From Phenylobacterium sp. J426 (GTDB lineage Bacteria; Pseudomonadota; Alphaproteobacteria; Caulobacterales; Caulobacteraceae): a DNA stretch of 64,000 nt. The notes under the pieces were generated by a model, which had not been told where the DNA came from, did not search any database, and saw only the letters and a list, made by a program, of their open reading frames with translations. The DNA is taken from contig NZ_JAJOMY010000001.1 of NCBI RefSeq assembly GCF_024699945.1, forward strand, positions 3,417,001-3,481,000, read 5' to 3'. The position numbers and the translations under genes are program-made. How positions within the stretch are numbered: position 1 is the stretch's first letter; the number at the start of each line of letters is the position of its first letter. This document shows, piece by piece, positions 8,874 through 18,564 of the stretch.

Positions 8874-10556
8874 CGGCGCGCAAAAATGGCTCTGACTCAC
8901 TTTTGATAAAATCCGGCCGCCGGCTGGCGTTGGTTCGCAAAAGGAGTCAACGCCATGGGGCAGTCCCTCCGACCATCTTCCCCTCGTCCCGCGCGGCTTT
9001 GTAGTCGACGCCGCTATCAACGAGGGCGAGGCGACGTTGATCACGGTTCGGCCCTCGTACACTTCGAGCTCCTGTCCAGGCTGCGGAACGAGATCGGAGC
9101 GGATTCACAGCCGATATCGGCGACGGCTGGCGGATTTGCCGATTGCGGGTAAGCCTGTCCACCTCGTCGTCGTGGCGCGACGCTTTCACTGCGCCGCCGT
9201 GCTGTGTGGCCGGCGGATATTCGCCGAGCGCTTCGACAAGGACGTTCTGGCGCCATGGGCACGTCGAACTGCCCGCCTGGATCATATTGTCCACCATCTC
9301 GGGCTTGCCCTGGGCGGGCGACCGGCCGCGAGTTTCGCCCGCAGGCTGATGTTGCCAGTGAGCAACGACACGTTGTTGCGCGTCGTGCGACGTCGCGGCA
9401 GCCCGCGTTTCATTCCGCCGACGGTGATCGGGATCGATGACTGGGCGTGGCGGCGCAACCAGCGCTATGGGACCATCATTTGCGACCTGGAGCGGCGCAA
9501 GACCATCGCCCTGCTGCCAGACCGGGAGCCGGCGACAGCCCAGGCCTGGCTATCAGACCAACCTCAGATCGTATCGTCGCCCGTGACCGCGGCGGCGGCT
9601 ACGCCTTGGCGGCGGCAAAAGCGTTACCAAGGGCGACCCAGGTGGCGGACCGGTGGCATTTGATGGAAAACGCCAGCCACGCCTTCCTCGATGCCGTGCG
9701 TAAATCCATGCGCCAAATTCGAACCGCCATCGGAGCCGCCACGATCAATCCCGACCTGCTCACCGCTGCCGAGCGGATCCAGTACGAGGGATATCTTCGC
9801 CGGGAAGACACCAACGCCGCCATTCTCGGGCTGGCAAAGGGCGGGGCGACCATCAAAGAGATTGTTCGTCGGACCGGGTACAGCCGCGGCTTTGTTCGCC
9901 GTGTGCTGCGCGGTCAACGCTCGGATGTCTTCCGCGTCCGGGAGAGTTCGCTTGAACTGTACCTGCCCTGGCTTGACGCTCAGTGGGCAGCCGGACAACG
10001 GAATGGCGCCGAGCTATGGCGACAGCTCAAGAGCCAAGGGTTTCGCGGCTGTCGTAGGGTCGTCACCGAGTGGGCTACGCGACGGCGTAAGGCTGAGAAG
10101 ATGGATGGCGACGCCTTGAGCCGAGCCCCCTCGGCCCGGACCATTGCGCGGCTCATGACCATCGGTCGCGACGATCTTTCCAAGTCCGAGAGCGTCACAG
10201 TCGCGGCGATCGAGGGTGGCGTGCCTCTGTTGGTCGAGGCGCGGGAAACCATCGCCGCCTTCCAGGCCATGATCCGCAAGAAGTCTCTCGCCGATCTCGA
10301 GCCCTGGCTGGAGCGAGCCCGATCGAGCTTGGTCGCTTCCTTCGCCAACGGCGTCGTCAGAGACCGGGCGGCCGTCAGCGCGGCGATCGCCTCGCCATGG
10401 TCCAACGGCCAGACCGAGGGGCAGATCACCAAACTCAAGCTGGTGAAACGCCAGATGTACGGCCGTGGAAAGCTCGATCTGCTGCAGGCTCGCGTCATCG
10501 GCGCCGGATAAGCTCCCTCACCACCAAGATTGCGTCAGAGCCAATTTTCCACGCCG
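8874..10556 (+). mobile_element. ISL3-family insertion sequence
   Basis: The ends form imperfect inverted repeats of about 23 bp, CGGCGCGCAAAAATGGCTCTG at the left (from 8874) and the matching complement at the right (to 10556), with an identical GGCTCTGAC core at 8888-8896 and 10534-10542. The element encodes one ISL3-like transposase on the plus strand. I see no 8-bp target duplication. The two flanks belong to different ISs (IS701-like at left, IS110-like at right), so the insertion was followed by rearrangement. Confidence 0.65.
8955..10511 (+). pseudogene. ISL3-family transposase, frame-broken
   Basis: DDE transposase of the ISL3 family, about 510 aa if repaired. The N-terminal zinc-binding domain shows CPGCGTRSERIHSRY followed by RRFHC; then the catalytic core GIDDWAWRRNQRYGTIICDLERR, RDRGGGYALAAAKALP, ADRWHLMENASHAFL; and the C-terminal NGQTEGQITKLKLVKRQMYG with the final catalytic Glu. 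The frame breaks near 8965-8970 just after the likely ATG at 8955, and near 9560 after TAQAWLS. Without repair the element is inactive. Confidence 0.8.
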
Positions 10557-11152
10557 ATTCACAATCCTTGTCCAGGCCGGCGAGGTCTTCAGCCAGCCGG
10601 TCGAGCTCACGGACATGCCGCTCTATCGCGACCCGCTCATCGTGGGGGACTGGCTGCCGCTCAAGCCAGGTCCGACCGACGCCGCTGAACAAATCGGCAT
10701 GGGATCAGGTGCGCGTGCAGGATGGCGTGCACTTCGTTCTTGAGCCGGGTGCGGTGCCGAACGACCTGGTAGCGGCGAGCCGTCAGGCGTCGCCTCCGCT
10801 CGGTCTCGGCGTCCGGCGTCCAGATCTCGGGCAGGTAGCCGGCCGCGCGCAGGCTCGCCAGCGTGCCGGCGTCGATCTTGTCGGTCTTCACGCGGGCATG
10901 AGCGATCGCCTTCACCTGGAGGGGGTTGGCGATAATCACCCTCCCGACGAACGGCGAAAGGACCCGCGACACGGCCATGGCGTTGCCGGTCGCCTCGATC
11001 ACCACCTCGTCGGTCTTGAGTAGGCTGCGGCCGAAGCCCTCCAGCGCGGGTCGGGTCATGTCCACTCGCCCCGCGCGCGTGAGCTTGCCTTCTTCCCAGA
11101 TCACCACCTCGCCGAAGGTCCGGTGGATGTCTATTCCAACAACACGTCGCAT
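10557..11152 (-). pseudogene. IS110-family transposase, N-terminal fragment
   Basis: Begins MRRVVGIDIHRTFGEVVIWEEG and carries the DEDD-type RuvC-like residues of IS110 recombinases: D8 in VGIDIH, E in VVIEATGNAM, and the pair in RVKTDKIDAGTLA. A frame break near 10690 shifts to VGRTWLERQPVPHDERV. The gene is cut at about 10557 by the ISL3 element, and the C-terminal catalytic-serine domain is absent. It is not the partner of the IS110 C-terminal scrap at 11.8 kb, which lies on the wrong side. Confidence 0.75.
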
Positions 11153-11394
11153 TGCCTCCTCCTGTCGGGTTGGATGACGGGAGCGGCGGGCGACACGATA
11201 ACTACGAATCCGCGCTCACAGCGCAACCGGGCGAGTCGCAGAGGCGGCCAGCTACTAACTCGAGCTCACGGCTCATCATGTGCATCGGCCTGCCCGCACC
11301 TTCGTGCTCCCGGCGCCTCTGTCCCGGATGGTCGCACGATAAGCCGCAGCTGCGACAGCCACAGCGGGACTTCGGCGCCGCCATCCTCATACCG

Positions 11395-11646
11395 GTTACG
11401 AATACGCTGGAGCGGCTGAACAAGGAGGTGAAGCGCCGGGCCGACGTCGTCGGCATCTTCCCCAACGAGGCCTCGATCATCCGCCTCGTCGGCGCCGTGC
11501 TCATGGAGCAGAACGACGAATGGCAGCTGCAGCACCGCTACCTCAGCCTGGAGCCGCTCGCCGATCTCGGCCAGCCCCCCGACGAGGATCAGATCCTACT
11601 TGTTCCACCCGCCGCAGCGCCCATACTTACACCGCGCTCGGCCTGA
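11395..11646 (+). pseudogene. IS256-family transposase, C-terminal fragment
   Basis: In-frame segment TNTLERLNKEVKRRADVVGI...NEASIIRLVGAVLMEQNDEW is the conserved C-terminal end of IS256/Mutator-type transposases, including the glutamate helix region. It resembles but is not identical to the complete IS256 at 18.7 kb. Everything N-terminal is missing. The stretch 11153-11394 between the IS110 start and this relic shows no other recognisable coding. Confidence 0.7.
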
Positions 11647-11805
11647 GACGTCACACCGCTAGGCCAGCCCAATTTCCACCACTCAGGGACGTGACCTGGG
11701 CGGATCCTGAAGGGCATCGGCTACGCGCGATTGTCGGCCCGGGCCACATGCTCTTTGTCCCTCGCGCCGCTTCAGTCGACGGGTCTCGCCGGCTGAATCT
11801 CCTCG

Positions 11806-12006
11806 CTACGCCGCCTGCAGCTGAGGCTGCTTGTACACGCCGCCCGAGCGAAGAAGTGCCCAGACCGCCCGCGGGGCCGCGGCTGGCGCCTCATAGACCG
11901 CCGCCAGCACAAGCAGTCGTCGGACCTGCCAGGCGTCGTTGTTGGCCCGTGCAAGCGCGCGAAGCTGAGCGGCGTCATAATCCTGGCGAAGCGCGATAGC
12001 TGGCAT
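11806..12006 (-). pseudogene. Fused relics: IS630 transposase N-terminus joined to IS110 C-terminus
   Basis: ATG at 12006 begins MPAIALRQDYDAAQLRALAR, the N-terminal helix-turn-helix start of IS630-type transposases, through VRRLLVLAAVYE. The same frame then continues RAVWALLRSGGVYKQ and stops, which is the C-terminus of IS110/IS1111 transposases. Two unrelated elements are thus joined in frame near 11890. Neither has catalytic residues. The spacer 11647-11805 contains nothing recognisable. Confidence 0.55.
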
Positions 12007-12177
12007 GGCGAACCCCTCCGGCTCGACCATCGAACCCTCTTCTCCGCTCAAAGGGAATCCCCACAGAGTCAGACGCAGCGCCGGTCGGTATATCATTGAA
12101 CCTGGATCACCTCTCGGGGGCAGGCCACAGGCAGGCGCCCCACCAATCAGCGCCGTGGCGTGAGAATAGCGCTTGCA

Positions 12178-12237
12178 TCTCAGAGGCACCTCGACGAGCT
12201 TCTCCCGTGGGCTTATACTCCCTTCTGCTGCGGCGTG
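12178..12237 (+). pseudogene. IS66 TnpC C-terminal scrap
   Basis: The plus strand reads QRHLDELLPWAYTP and stops shortly after, matching the C-terminal SRLDELLPWAYAP of the IS66 TnpC at 29.4 kb. Only this tip survives. Outside it, 12007-12356 shows no gene. Confidence 0.5.
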
Positions 12238-12356
12238 ATCGCCTCACCCGACTCGCATGGTCGCAGCGCCACCCTAGTAGATTCTCGCCAGCGGCACAGA
12301 GCAATCTGGACGTACGTTTCCGTTCCGGCCGGCAGATCAAGCGGTCGTCTCGCGGT

Positions 12357-12677
12357 TCAGCGTTGGCTCTGCGGCATGCGTGCGACGAGGCCGTTCAGGG
12401 CGTCGGTCACTTTGATCTGACAGGAGAGGCGGCTGTTCTCCTCAACCTCCTCGGCGAAGTCCAACATCGCGACCTCCGTGGCCGAGCGCCAACCGGCCAC
12501 GTCGAGCCAGGCTTCGTCCACATAGACGTGGCAGGTCGCGCAGGCGCAGGCGCCGCCGCAGTCGGCGTCGATGCCCGGGATGTTGTTCTTCACCGCGCCT
12601 TCCATGACGGAGAGGCCGGACTTCACGTCGATCACGTGCTCGGTGCCGTCGTGTTCGATGTAGGTGATCTTGGCCAT
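12357..12677 (-). CDS. [2Fe-2S] ferredoxin, adrenodoxin/putidaredoxin type
   Basis: Electron carrier of 106 aa. Ligands Cys40, Cys46, Cys49 and Cys86 follow the CX5CX2C...C vertebrate/putidaredoxin pattern ([16 protein letters not shown], then SRLSCQIKV). The ATG at 12677 follows the reductase gene by 23 bp on the same strand. Such ferredoxins serve cytochrome P450s or ring-hydroxylating dioxygenases; the nearest oxygenase in this window is the Rieske dioxygenase at 33.4-34.7 kb. No P450 is present here. Confidence 0.93.
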   Translation of the reverse strand: MAKITYIEHDGTEHVIDVKSGLSVMEGAVKNNIPGIDADCGGACACATCHVYVDEAWLDVAGWRSATEVAMLDFAEEVEENSRLSCQIKVTDALNGLVARMPQSQR

Positions 12678-12700
12678 GGCGCTCCCCGTGAGCCGCGCGT

Positions 12701-13915
12701 TTAAGCGGCGACCTCTTTCATGGAAATCGTGGGATCGGCAAGCCGCGTCTTGTCGACGGGCTTGCGGTTGAGGATGAGCTGCTTGCCCATCATGAACTCG
12801 GGCGGGGCGTTGATCGCCTCCACCGCCTGCAGCTGGTCGCCCTTCAGATGGAAGACCGCGAACTTCGCCGTCGCGGGATCTCCGCGCAGCACGATCTGGT
12901 CGGCGTCGAACGGATAGCCGGCGATCTGGAGCTTCAGGTCGTACTGGTCGGACCACTGCCAGGGGCACTCGCCCGCCGGTCGCGGACGGCCGGTGATGGC
13001 GGCGGCGGCCTGCTTGGCCTGCTCCAGGGCGTTGGGCACGCTCTCCATCCGGAACATGCGCTCGTAGATCGGCATCGGCCGGTGGGCCACGTCGCCGATG
13101 GCGAAGATGGCCGCGTCCGAGGTGCGGGCGTCGAGGTCGACCACGATCCCGCGGGCGGTCTCGAGGCCAGCGTCGGCGGCGATCTCGTCGTTGGGCGCAG
13201 CGCCCACGCCGACCACGACGGCGTCGCAGGCGATGACTTGGCCGCTGGCGAGGCGGACGCCGGTCACACGCCCCTCGCCCTCGAAGGCCACCACGGAACA
13301 GCCCAGCTCGAAGCGGACCCCGTGGGCCTCGTGATAGCTGCGGAAGAAGTCCGACAGCGCGTTGCGGGCCACCCGGGCCAGGAGGCGCTCTTCGCGCTCC
13401 AGCACCACGACCTCTGCGCCCAGGGCGCGCCCGGAGGCGGCGACCTCCAGCCCGATATAGCCGCCGCCCACCACGGCCAGGGTCTTGCCCGGACCGACGG
13501 CGGCCTTCAGCTGCTCGGCGTCGGCGGCGGTGCGCAGCGCCATGACCCCGGGGAGGTCCGCGCCGGGGATCGGCAGGGCGATGGCGCGGGCGCCCGTGGC
13601 GATGATCAGGATGTCGTAGGAGAGCGCCCCGCCGTCCGAAAGGAGGACGACCTTGTCGCTGCGCTTCAGCTGGACGGCGCGGACGCCCGGCCGGAAGTCG
13701 ATCCCGTGCTCGGCGTAGAATTCCAGCGGCTTCAGGGCCAGGGAGTCGGCGTCGGCCTCGCCCTTCAGCCAAGCCTTGCTGAGCGGCGGGCGCTGGTAGG
13801 GCGGGATCGGCTCCTCGCCGACCAGGGTGATCGGCCCCGCATGGCCGTACTGCCGCAGCAGGGCCGCGGCCGTGCCGCCGGCATGGCCGGCGCCCAGGAT
13901 CAGCACCTTCATCAT
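12701..13915 (-). CDS. FAD/NAD(P)H-dependent ferredoxin reductase (putidaredoxin reductase-like)
   Basis: 404-aa flavoprotein that would pass electrons from NAD(P)H to the adjacent ferredoxin. It has the FAD Rossmann motif [20 protein letters not shown] at the N-terminus, the ATG motif [10 protein letters not shown], the NAD-binding [13 protein letters not shown] (about 150), and the FAD-closing [12 protein letters not shown] (about 270), followed by the reductase C-terminal dimer domain. Length and order match the oxygenase-coupled NADH-ferredoxin reductases. Together with the ferredoxin it is a complete two-part electron chain, plausibly for the Rieske oxygenase. Confidence 0.92.
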   Translation of the reverse strand: MMKVLILGAGHAGGTAAALLRQYGHAGPITLVGEEPIPPYQRPPLSKAWLKGEADADSLALKPLEFYAEHGIDFRPGVRAVQLKRSDKVVLLSDGGALSYDILIIATGARAIALPIPGADLPGVMALRTAADAEQLKAAVGPGKTLAVVGGGYIGLEVAASGRALGAEVVVLEREERLLARVARNALSDFFRSYHEAHGVRFELGCSVVAFEGEGRVTGVRLASGQVIACDAVVVGVGAAPNDEIAADAGLETARGIVVDLDARTSDAAIFAIGDVAHRPMPIYERMFRMESVPNALEQAKQAAAAITGRPRPAGECPWQWSDQYDLKLQIAGYPFDADQIVLRGDPATAKFAVFHLKGDQLQAVEAINAPPEFMMGKQLILNRKPVDKTRLADPTISMKEVAA

Positions 13916-13959
13916 GTTGTTGGAACAGGCGGCGCGGGGTGAAGCACGGATCGGAACTC

Positions 13960-14424
13960 CTAAACTGTCGGTCTGAACGGCATCAGCTGATTATTGAGGC
14001 CTTCAGCTTTCCAGCTGCGCATAGACCAACCAGCTGGCGACAACGCCACAGAGCAGAGAGCGACCAGCGCCCAATGAGCCAGGCCCGCCGCGCCGAGCCC
14101 AAAAGGACCGGCGAGCAAGTCGCTCAGCTCGCCGGCGGAGACCGGACCGCCGGCCGGCGCGCTTTGGAGAAGGCCGCCGCCAGAGTCACCCAGCACATTG
14201 GGCAGCTGCACCCCGTCAGTCACGCAGACGAGGGCCACCTTCGCACTGTGGCCAACCTGGTCCACCGAGCCGGCGAGGCTGGCGCCGGCCCCGACAATGG
14301 ATAGTGGGGCCTCCGGACACGCGCCGAAGTCGATCGGCGCATAGCCGGCTCCCTGCAGGTCCAGCGCCAATCGCGCGGCCAGCTCCACCAGGCTGACGGA
14401 GCCCCCACCAAGGTCGGCGGCCAT
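13960..14424 (-). CDS. Hypothetical protein, unrecognised
   Basis: ATG 14424 follows the stop of the decayed hydrolase within a few bases (TGACCATG), suggesting it was translated as the next gene of that operon. About 154 aa, rich in Ala/Gly/Leu ([20 protein letters not shown], then [19 protein letters not shown]). I recognise no domain. It could be an authentic gene, or a frame-shifted remnant of another catabolic enzyme. Confidence 0.3.
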   Translation of the reverse strand: MAADLGGGSVSLVELAARLALDLQGAGYAPIDFGACPEAPLSIVGAGASLAGSVDQVGHSAKVALVCVTDGVQLPNVLGDSGGGLLQSAPAGGPVSAGELSDLLAGPFGLGAAGLAHWALVALCSVALSPAGWSMRSWKAEGLNNQLMPFRPTV

Positions 14425-14426
14425 GG

Positions 14427-14880
14427 TCAAGGCGCTGTTTCCCTAAGGACGTGACCGACGAGCGTCTTGACCTCCTGGGCCTTGTCCCATTGATCCCATT
14501 CGCGGGATTTGCCGAAGACATGCAAACGCACCTCCGGTAGGAACTTCAGGAGCAGGGAGGCGTGATCGAGGGTGACCGTCCGGTCATCACGCCCCCAGAT
14601 CAGCAGTGTGTTTTGCGCGACCAACGGCGATAGCGCCTCGCCGGAAGGCAGAAGGCTGCGACTGAACGGCGGGTTAGCCGCATCGCCCGGATCATGGCTG
14701 GCATCAAAGCCTGGCATGAAAGCGGCATTCGACTAACTCGTCCGTGAGTTCGAGGGGGTCACGAACCCTGACATCCGCGGAACTGCCAGGCCTCTCGCGA
14801 GACGATACGGGGCGCTCGTAGGAGGCGAGAAGATGTTTGACACCGTCGCCTAGCATCGGCGCAGCGATTTCTCGTACTTT
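14427..14880 (-). pseudogene. Alpha/beta hydrolase (meta-cleavage product hydrolase) relic
   Basis: C-terminal half of an enzyme like the hydrolase at 34958-35821. One frame reads VRDPLELTDELVE, matching VYDPSQLTDELLE of the intact copy; the second frame continues ANPPFSRSLLPSG and TLLIWGRDDRTVTLDHASLL to the stop. The acid residue is kept (GRDD), but the catalytic-histidine motif CGHWAQWE of the intact copy is replaced by SREWDQWD. The N-terminal half with the nucleophile serine is missing and a frame break lies near 14715. It is not a working enzyme. Confidence 0.7.
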
Positions 14881-14952
14881 TATAGATCGCTTCGAAATCT
14901 CCCTATCTATAACCACCTTCATACACCACATTGTAGTTCACCACTTTAGACT

Positions 14953-16000
14953 CTAAGGAGATTCAGTTCCAGCCCCTGCCTGGGAGGCGAGATCGAGGGC
15001 GACATCGACGATCATGTCCTCCTGTCCGCCGACCATGCCTCGGCGTCCGAGTTCCAGGAGGATGCTGCGGACATCGACGCCGTAGGTGTCCGCCGCACGC
15101 TCTGAATGCCGCAGGAAGCTTGAGTAGACGCCGGCATATCCGAGGGTCAGGGTCTCACGATCCACGCGAACGGGGCGGTCCTGCAGAGGGCGAACAAGTT
15201 CGTCCGCCGCGTCCATGAGCGTGAAAAGGTCGGCGCCGTGTGGCCAGCCGTACAGATCCGCCACTGCGATGAAGACCTCCAGCGGGGCGTTCCCCGCCCC
15301 CGCGCCCATACCCGCCAAACTGGCGTCCACGCGGGTCGCGCCAGCCTGGACCGCCGCGACAGAATTAGCGACGCCGAGGGAAAGGTTGTGATGGGCGTGG
15401 ATGCCACGTTCCGTCTCTGGCCTGAGGACCCGGTCGTAGGCCTCGAGCCGCGCCGTGACGCCGTCCATGGTAAGCGCGCCGCCCAGAATCCGTGACGTAC
15501 ACGCAATTCGCGCCATAGCTCTCCATGAGGAGCGCCTGCTGCGCCAGCTCTTCCGGACAAGCTCTATGGCTCATCATCAGGAAGCCGGCGACGTCCATGC
15601 CGAGGTCGCGCGCGAACCCGATGTGTTGTCTGGAAATATCGGCTTCCGTGCAATGCGTCGCGATACGAACCGACCGCACCCCCGCGTGGAATGCGCGCTT
15701 CAAGTCATGAACCGTTCCGATGCCGGGCAGAAGGAGGGTCGTAAGTGTCGCGTGGGTCAACTGTTCAGCAGCGGCGGAAATCCACTCCCAATCCGAATGG
15801 CGACCAAACCCATAGTTCAGCGAAGATCCGGCAAGACCGTCACCGTGCGCGATCTCGATGGCGTCCACCTTGGCCGCGTCCAGCGCCTTAGCGATCTTGA
15901 TGATGGCGTCTAGACCGTACTGGTGGCCTATCGCGTGCATGCCGTCACGCAGGGTGACGTCCTGGATATAGAGCTTCCTCGGCTGTGCAATTCGGGTCAC
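14953..16000 (-). CDS. mhpE: 4-hydroxy-2-oxovalerate aldolase, one frame break
   Basis: Cleaves 4-hydroxy-2-oxoacids to pyruvate and an aldehyde, which is channelled to the acylating aldehyde dehydrogenase. HMGL-like TIM barrel: metal/active-site motif [18 protein letters not shown] at residues 11-28, then [26 protein letters not shown] (metal-binding His pair) and the C-terminal communication domain ([17 protein letters not shown]). About 348 aa, normal for MhpE/DmpG. The frame breaks at GGG near 15487; one G less joins the two parts exactly at [15 protein letters not shown] start at 16000 overlaps the mhpF stop (GTGA). Confidence 0.88.
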
Positions 16001-16941
16001 GCGCGCACCGCCTTAGTCCGGGCCGCCGCCACGCGCTCTGCAGTGTTGAGGGCGGCTGACGTCATTATGTCCAGATTTCCGGCATAGGGCGGAAGATAGT
16101 CCCCGGCACCTTCGACCTCCAAAAACGTCGTAACCTTATACCCGGTAAAGTTTTCGCTCGTATCTGGAATGTAGATCGGCTGATTATCTCCAATCCGCTC
16201 GATCTGCACTTCTTGCTTGAGCCGATAACCCGGAACGTAGGCCTGAACGCTTTCGACCATCTTTTCTATAGCCGCCTTGATCGCCGCAGGCTCCCCCCTT
16301 CAGCCAGACAGTACACTGTGTCGCGCATAACCAGCGGGGGCTCGGCCGGGTTGAGAATGATGATTGCCTTGCCGTGATCAGAGCCTCCTACTGCAGCGAT
16401 GGCCCGGGAGGTTGTTTCGGTGAATTCATCGATGTTCGCTCGGGTCCCTGGCCCAGCCGACTTCGAGGCGATGGACGCCACGATTTCCGCATAGCGGACG
16501 CGCGCCACTGAACTTACCGCGGCGACGATGGGGATGGTGGCCTGGCCGCCGCACGTGACCATGTTGAGGTTCTGTGCGTTGAGGTGAGCGTCTCCGTTCA
16601 CCACGGGGACGACATATGGGCCGACCGCCGCAGGCGTCAGGTCGATCATGACCTTGCCGTCCGCGAGACAGATCTCCTGATGCCGCGCGTGGGCTGCGGC
16701 CGAGGTTGCGTCAAAAACGATTTGAACCTCGGGCCAGCAATCAAGTTCGCGCAGACCGTCAATGCCGCGGTCGGTTGTGGCGACTCCCCAGGCGCTTGGC
16801 TCGCGCTAAACCCTCTGAGGCGGGGTCCACGCCCGCGAGGGCCCCCAGCGCGAGGTGGCGAGATCTGTAAAGGATCTTAAACATCAGATCCGTACCAATG
16901 TTGCCGGACCCGATGATCGCGACCTTCGTCTGTAAGCTCAC
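15997..16941 (-). CDS. mhpF: Acetaldehyde dehydrogenase (acylating), two frame breaks
   Basis: Converts the aldehyde from MhpE to acyl-CoA with NAD+ and CoA, in a complex with MhpE. The Rossmann motif [19 protein letters not shown] is at the N-terminus; [20 protein letters not shown] carries the catalytic Cys; the C-terminal part [16 protein letters not shown] is typical. Start GTG 16941 overlaps the mhpD stop. The frame breaks near 16786 (an extra A between GGG and GTC) and in the C6 run 16293-16298. The first break is not a homopolymer, so this copy may be truly damaged. A second, truncated copy of its N-terminus lies at 38690-38751. Confidence 0.82.
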
Positions 16942-17575
16942 GCTGCTACTCCGTACTTGAACCCGCGATCGCCGAGCCGGCCGATGGAAACCGTGACTGA
17001 AGCCCCCGGTGCGACCGACACCGCCGGCCCAAGCGCGCCCGTCAAAATCAGATCGCCCGCCCACAACGGCTCGCCCCTCGCCGCGAGCGTGCGCGCCAAC
17101 CATGCGGCGGCGGTGAGCGGACTGCCAAGGCGAGCGGCGCCAACCCCCATCGAGGCAGCGCGCCATTGACCTCGAGGATCATTCCGCACCCGTCGGCGAT
17201 CTCCATGTCAGAAAATAACGCGCCGAAGTCAGGTTGATTGAACCCGAGTTGCTTTTGTACGGCTTCGGACATCAGGCCTATCTTCTTGCCGATGATCCTT
17301 CGGCCGCCCTCTACCCAGTAGCGGGTATTGATGCTCAGGACGGCACAAGCGCCCTCCATGCCCGACAGATCAAGGCCGTCTCGCAGGGGCGTAAGAGGCC
17401 CCCGATCGTGGGCCTGCCGCAGATGCGCGGCCAAGTTATCAAGTTTCTCAGACGCCACTTAGGGCGACTCCCGATTTTGTGTTGTTGTTGGCGTAAGCGT
17501 AGAGCTCCGACGTGTCGACCAGCAATGGGTGCGTAATGGAGAGTCCCACATCGTGAGAAGACCAGGCGACACTCC
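16870..17575. repeat. Imperfect direct repeat, copy 1 (mhpF start - mhpD - upstream)
   Basis: This stretch matches 38690-39645 in the same orientation: the beginning of mhpF, mhpD and the intergenic region through the conserved GAGTCCCACATCGTGAGAA. Copy 1 lacks about 240 bp of mhpD. Past 17570 the similarity stops because the IS3 element begins at 17584, where copy 2 continues into an iclR gene. Confidence 0.8.
16938..17458 (-). pseudogene. mhpD: 2-keto-4-pentenoate hydratase copy 1, internal deletion
   Basis: N-terminal part (MASEKLDNLAAHLRQAHDRG) and C-terminal part ([11 protein letters not shown]) align with the intact copy at 38748-39536, roughly four residues in five identical. About 80 residues, from just after SDMEIADG to CGMILEVNG, are missing, removing most of the metal-binding core (the other copy has QPKAEAEIAIVLGRDL there). 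A frame break follows near ILEVNGA. The stop overlaps the GTG of mhpF. Hydration of 2-hydroxypenta-2,4-dienoate would have to come from copy 2. Confidence 0.85.
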
Positions 17576-18488
17576 TAATCTCGTGACCTGCCCCCCGCCG
17601 GTCCCTCGATCATTATGAGAGTCCTGGGGGGTTGGTAGCTGATCTCCAGCGTCGGCGGTAGCGGCCGGCCGGTGGAGCTGATCAAGTTGCGCAGCCGGCC
17701 GGCCGCGGGGTTCAGCCGCACGGCTTCGGGGGTAAGCCCGCCATGCGCCGAGTGCGGGCGCACGTGGTTGTAGTCGAGCCGCCAGCGCTCGATCACGGCG
17801 CGGGCCTCAGCCAGGTTGGCGAAGACCTCCTCGTTCAGACACTCGTCGCGCAGCTTGCCGTTGAAGCTCTCGACGAGAGCCGTTCTGCTGCGGCTCGCCC
17901 GGTGCGATGTAATGCCAGTCAACGCCGGTGCGGTTGGTCCATTCCAGCATGGCCCGGCTGGTCATCTCGGTCCCGTTGTCGCTGACGATGGTGGCTGGCT
18001 TGCCCCGCCGGGCGATCAGACCGTCCAGCTCGCGGGCCATGCGACGGCCGCCGATCGAGGTGTCCACGACCAGCGCCAGGGCTTCGCGGGTGAAGTCGTC
18101 GACGATGCACAGGATCCGGAACCGCCGGCCCCAGCTCAGCGCATCGGCCACGAAGTCCAGGCTCCAGCGCTGGTTGGGACCATCCGGCAGCGCCATGGGC
18201 GCGCGCGTGCCGGTCGCGCGCGCGGCCACGGCGCCTGCGCACCGCCAGGCCCTCCTCGCGGTAGAGCCGGAAGAGCTTCTTCTTGTTCATGCTGACGCCT
18301 TCACGCTCGAGCAAGATGCCCAGCCGCCGGTAGCCGAAGCGGCGACGCTCCGCCGCCAGGCTCCGCAGCCGCTCACGCACGTCCGCATCGCCCGCCTGAG
18401 CCACGCGACGCACCGTCTTGGGATCGATCTGGACCAGCCCGAAGGCGCGCCTCTGGGAGAGGCCGCGCTCCGTCACCAGACGATGCAC
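17575..18488 (-). pseudogene. IS3-family OrfB (DDE integrase), frame-broken
   Basis: Catalytic half of the IS3 transposase. [19 protein letters not shown] (HTH_21) is followed by the rve integrase core: [12 protein letters not shown] with the first Asp, [17 protein letters not shown] with the second Asp, and ALVESFNGKLRDECLNEE with the Glu. Frame breaks near 18228 and 17890 separate these three pieces, so it cannot be made as one protein. The last frame reads out of the element and stops at 17575, 9 bp beyond the IS end. Confidence 0.8.
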
Positions 18489-18564
18489 GGCCGCCCTGCG
18501 CGCTGCAGGCCCGATCAGTTTTTTCCTAGAAGGTCCTTCAGGGCCGAGACGTCCAACATGGACT

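Noticed and set aside
12357..13772. 471-aa frame joining reductase and ferredoxin
   Set aside because: The first part is the reductase gene read out of frame; only the last 106 codons are the real ferredoxin.
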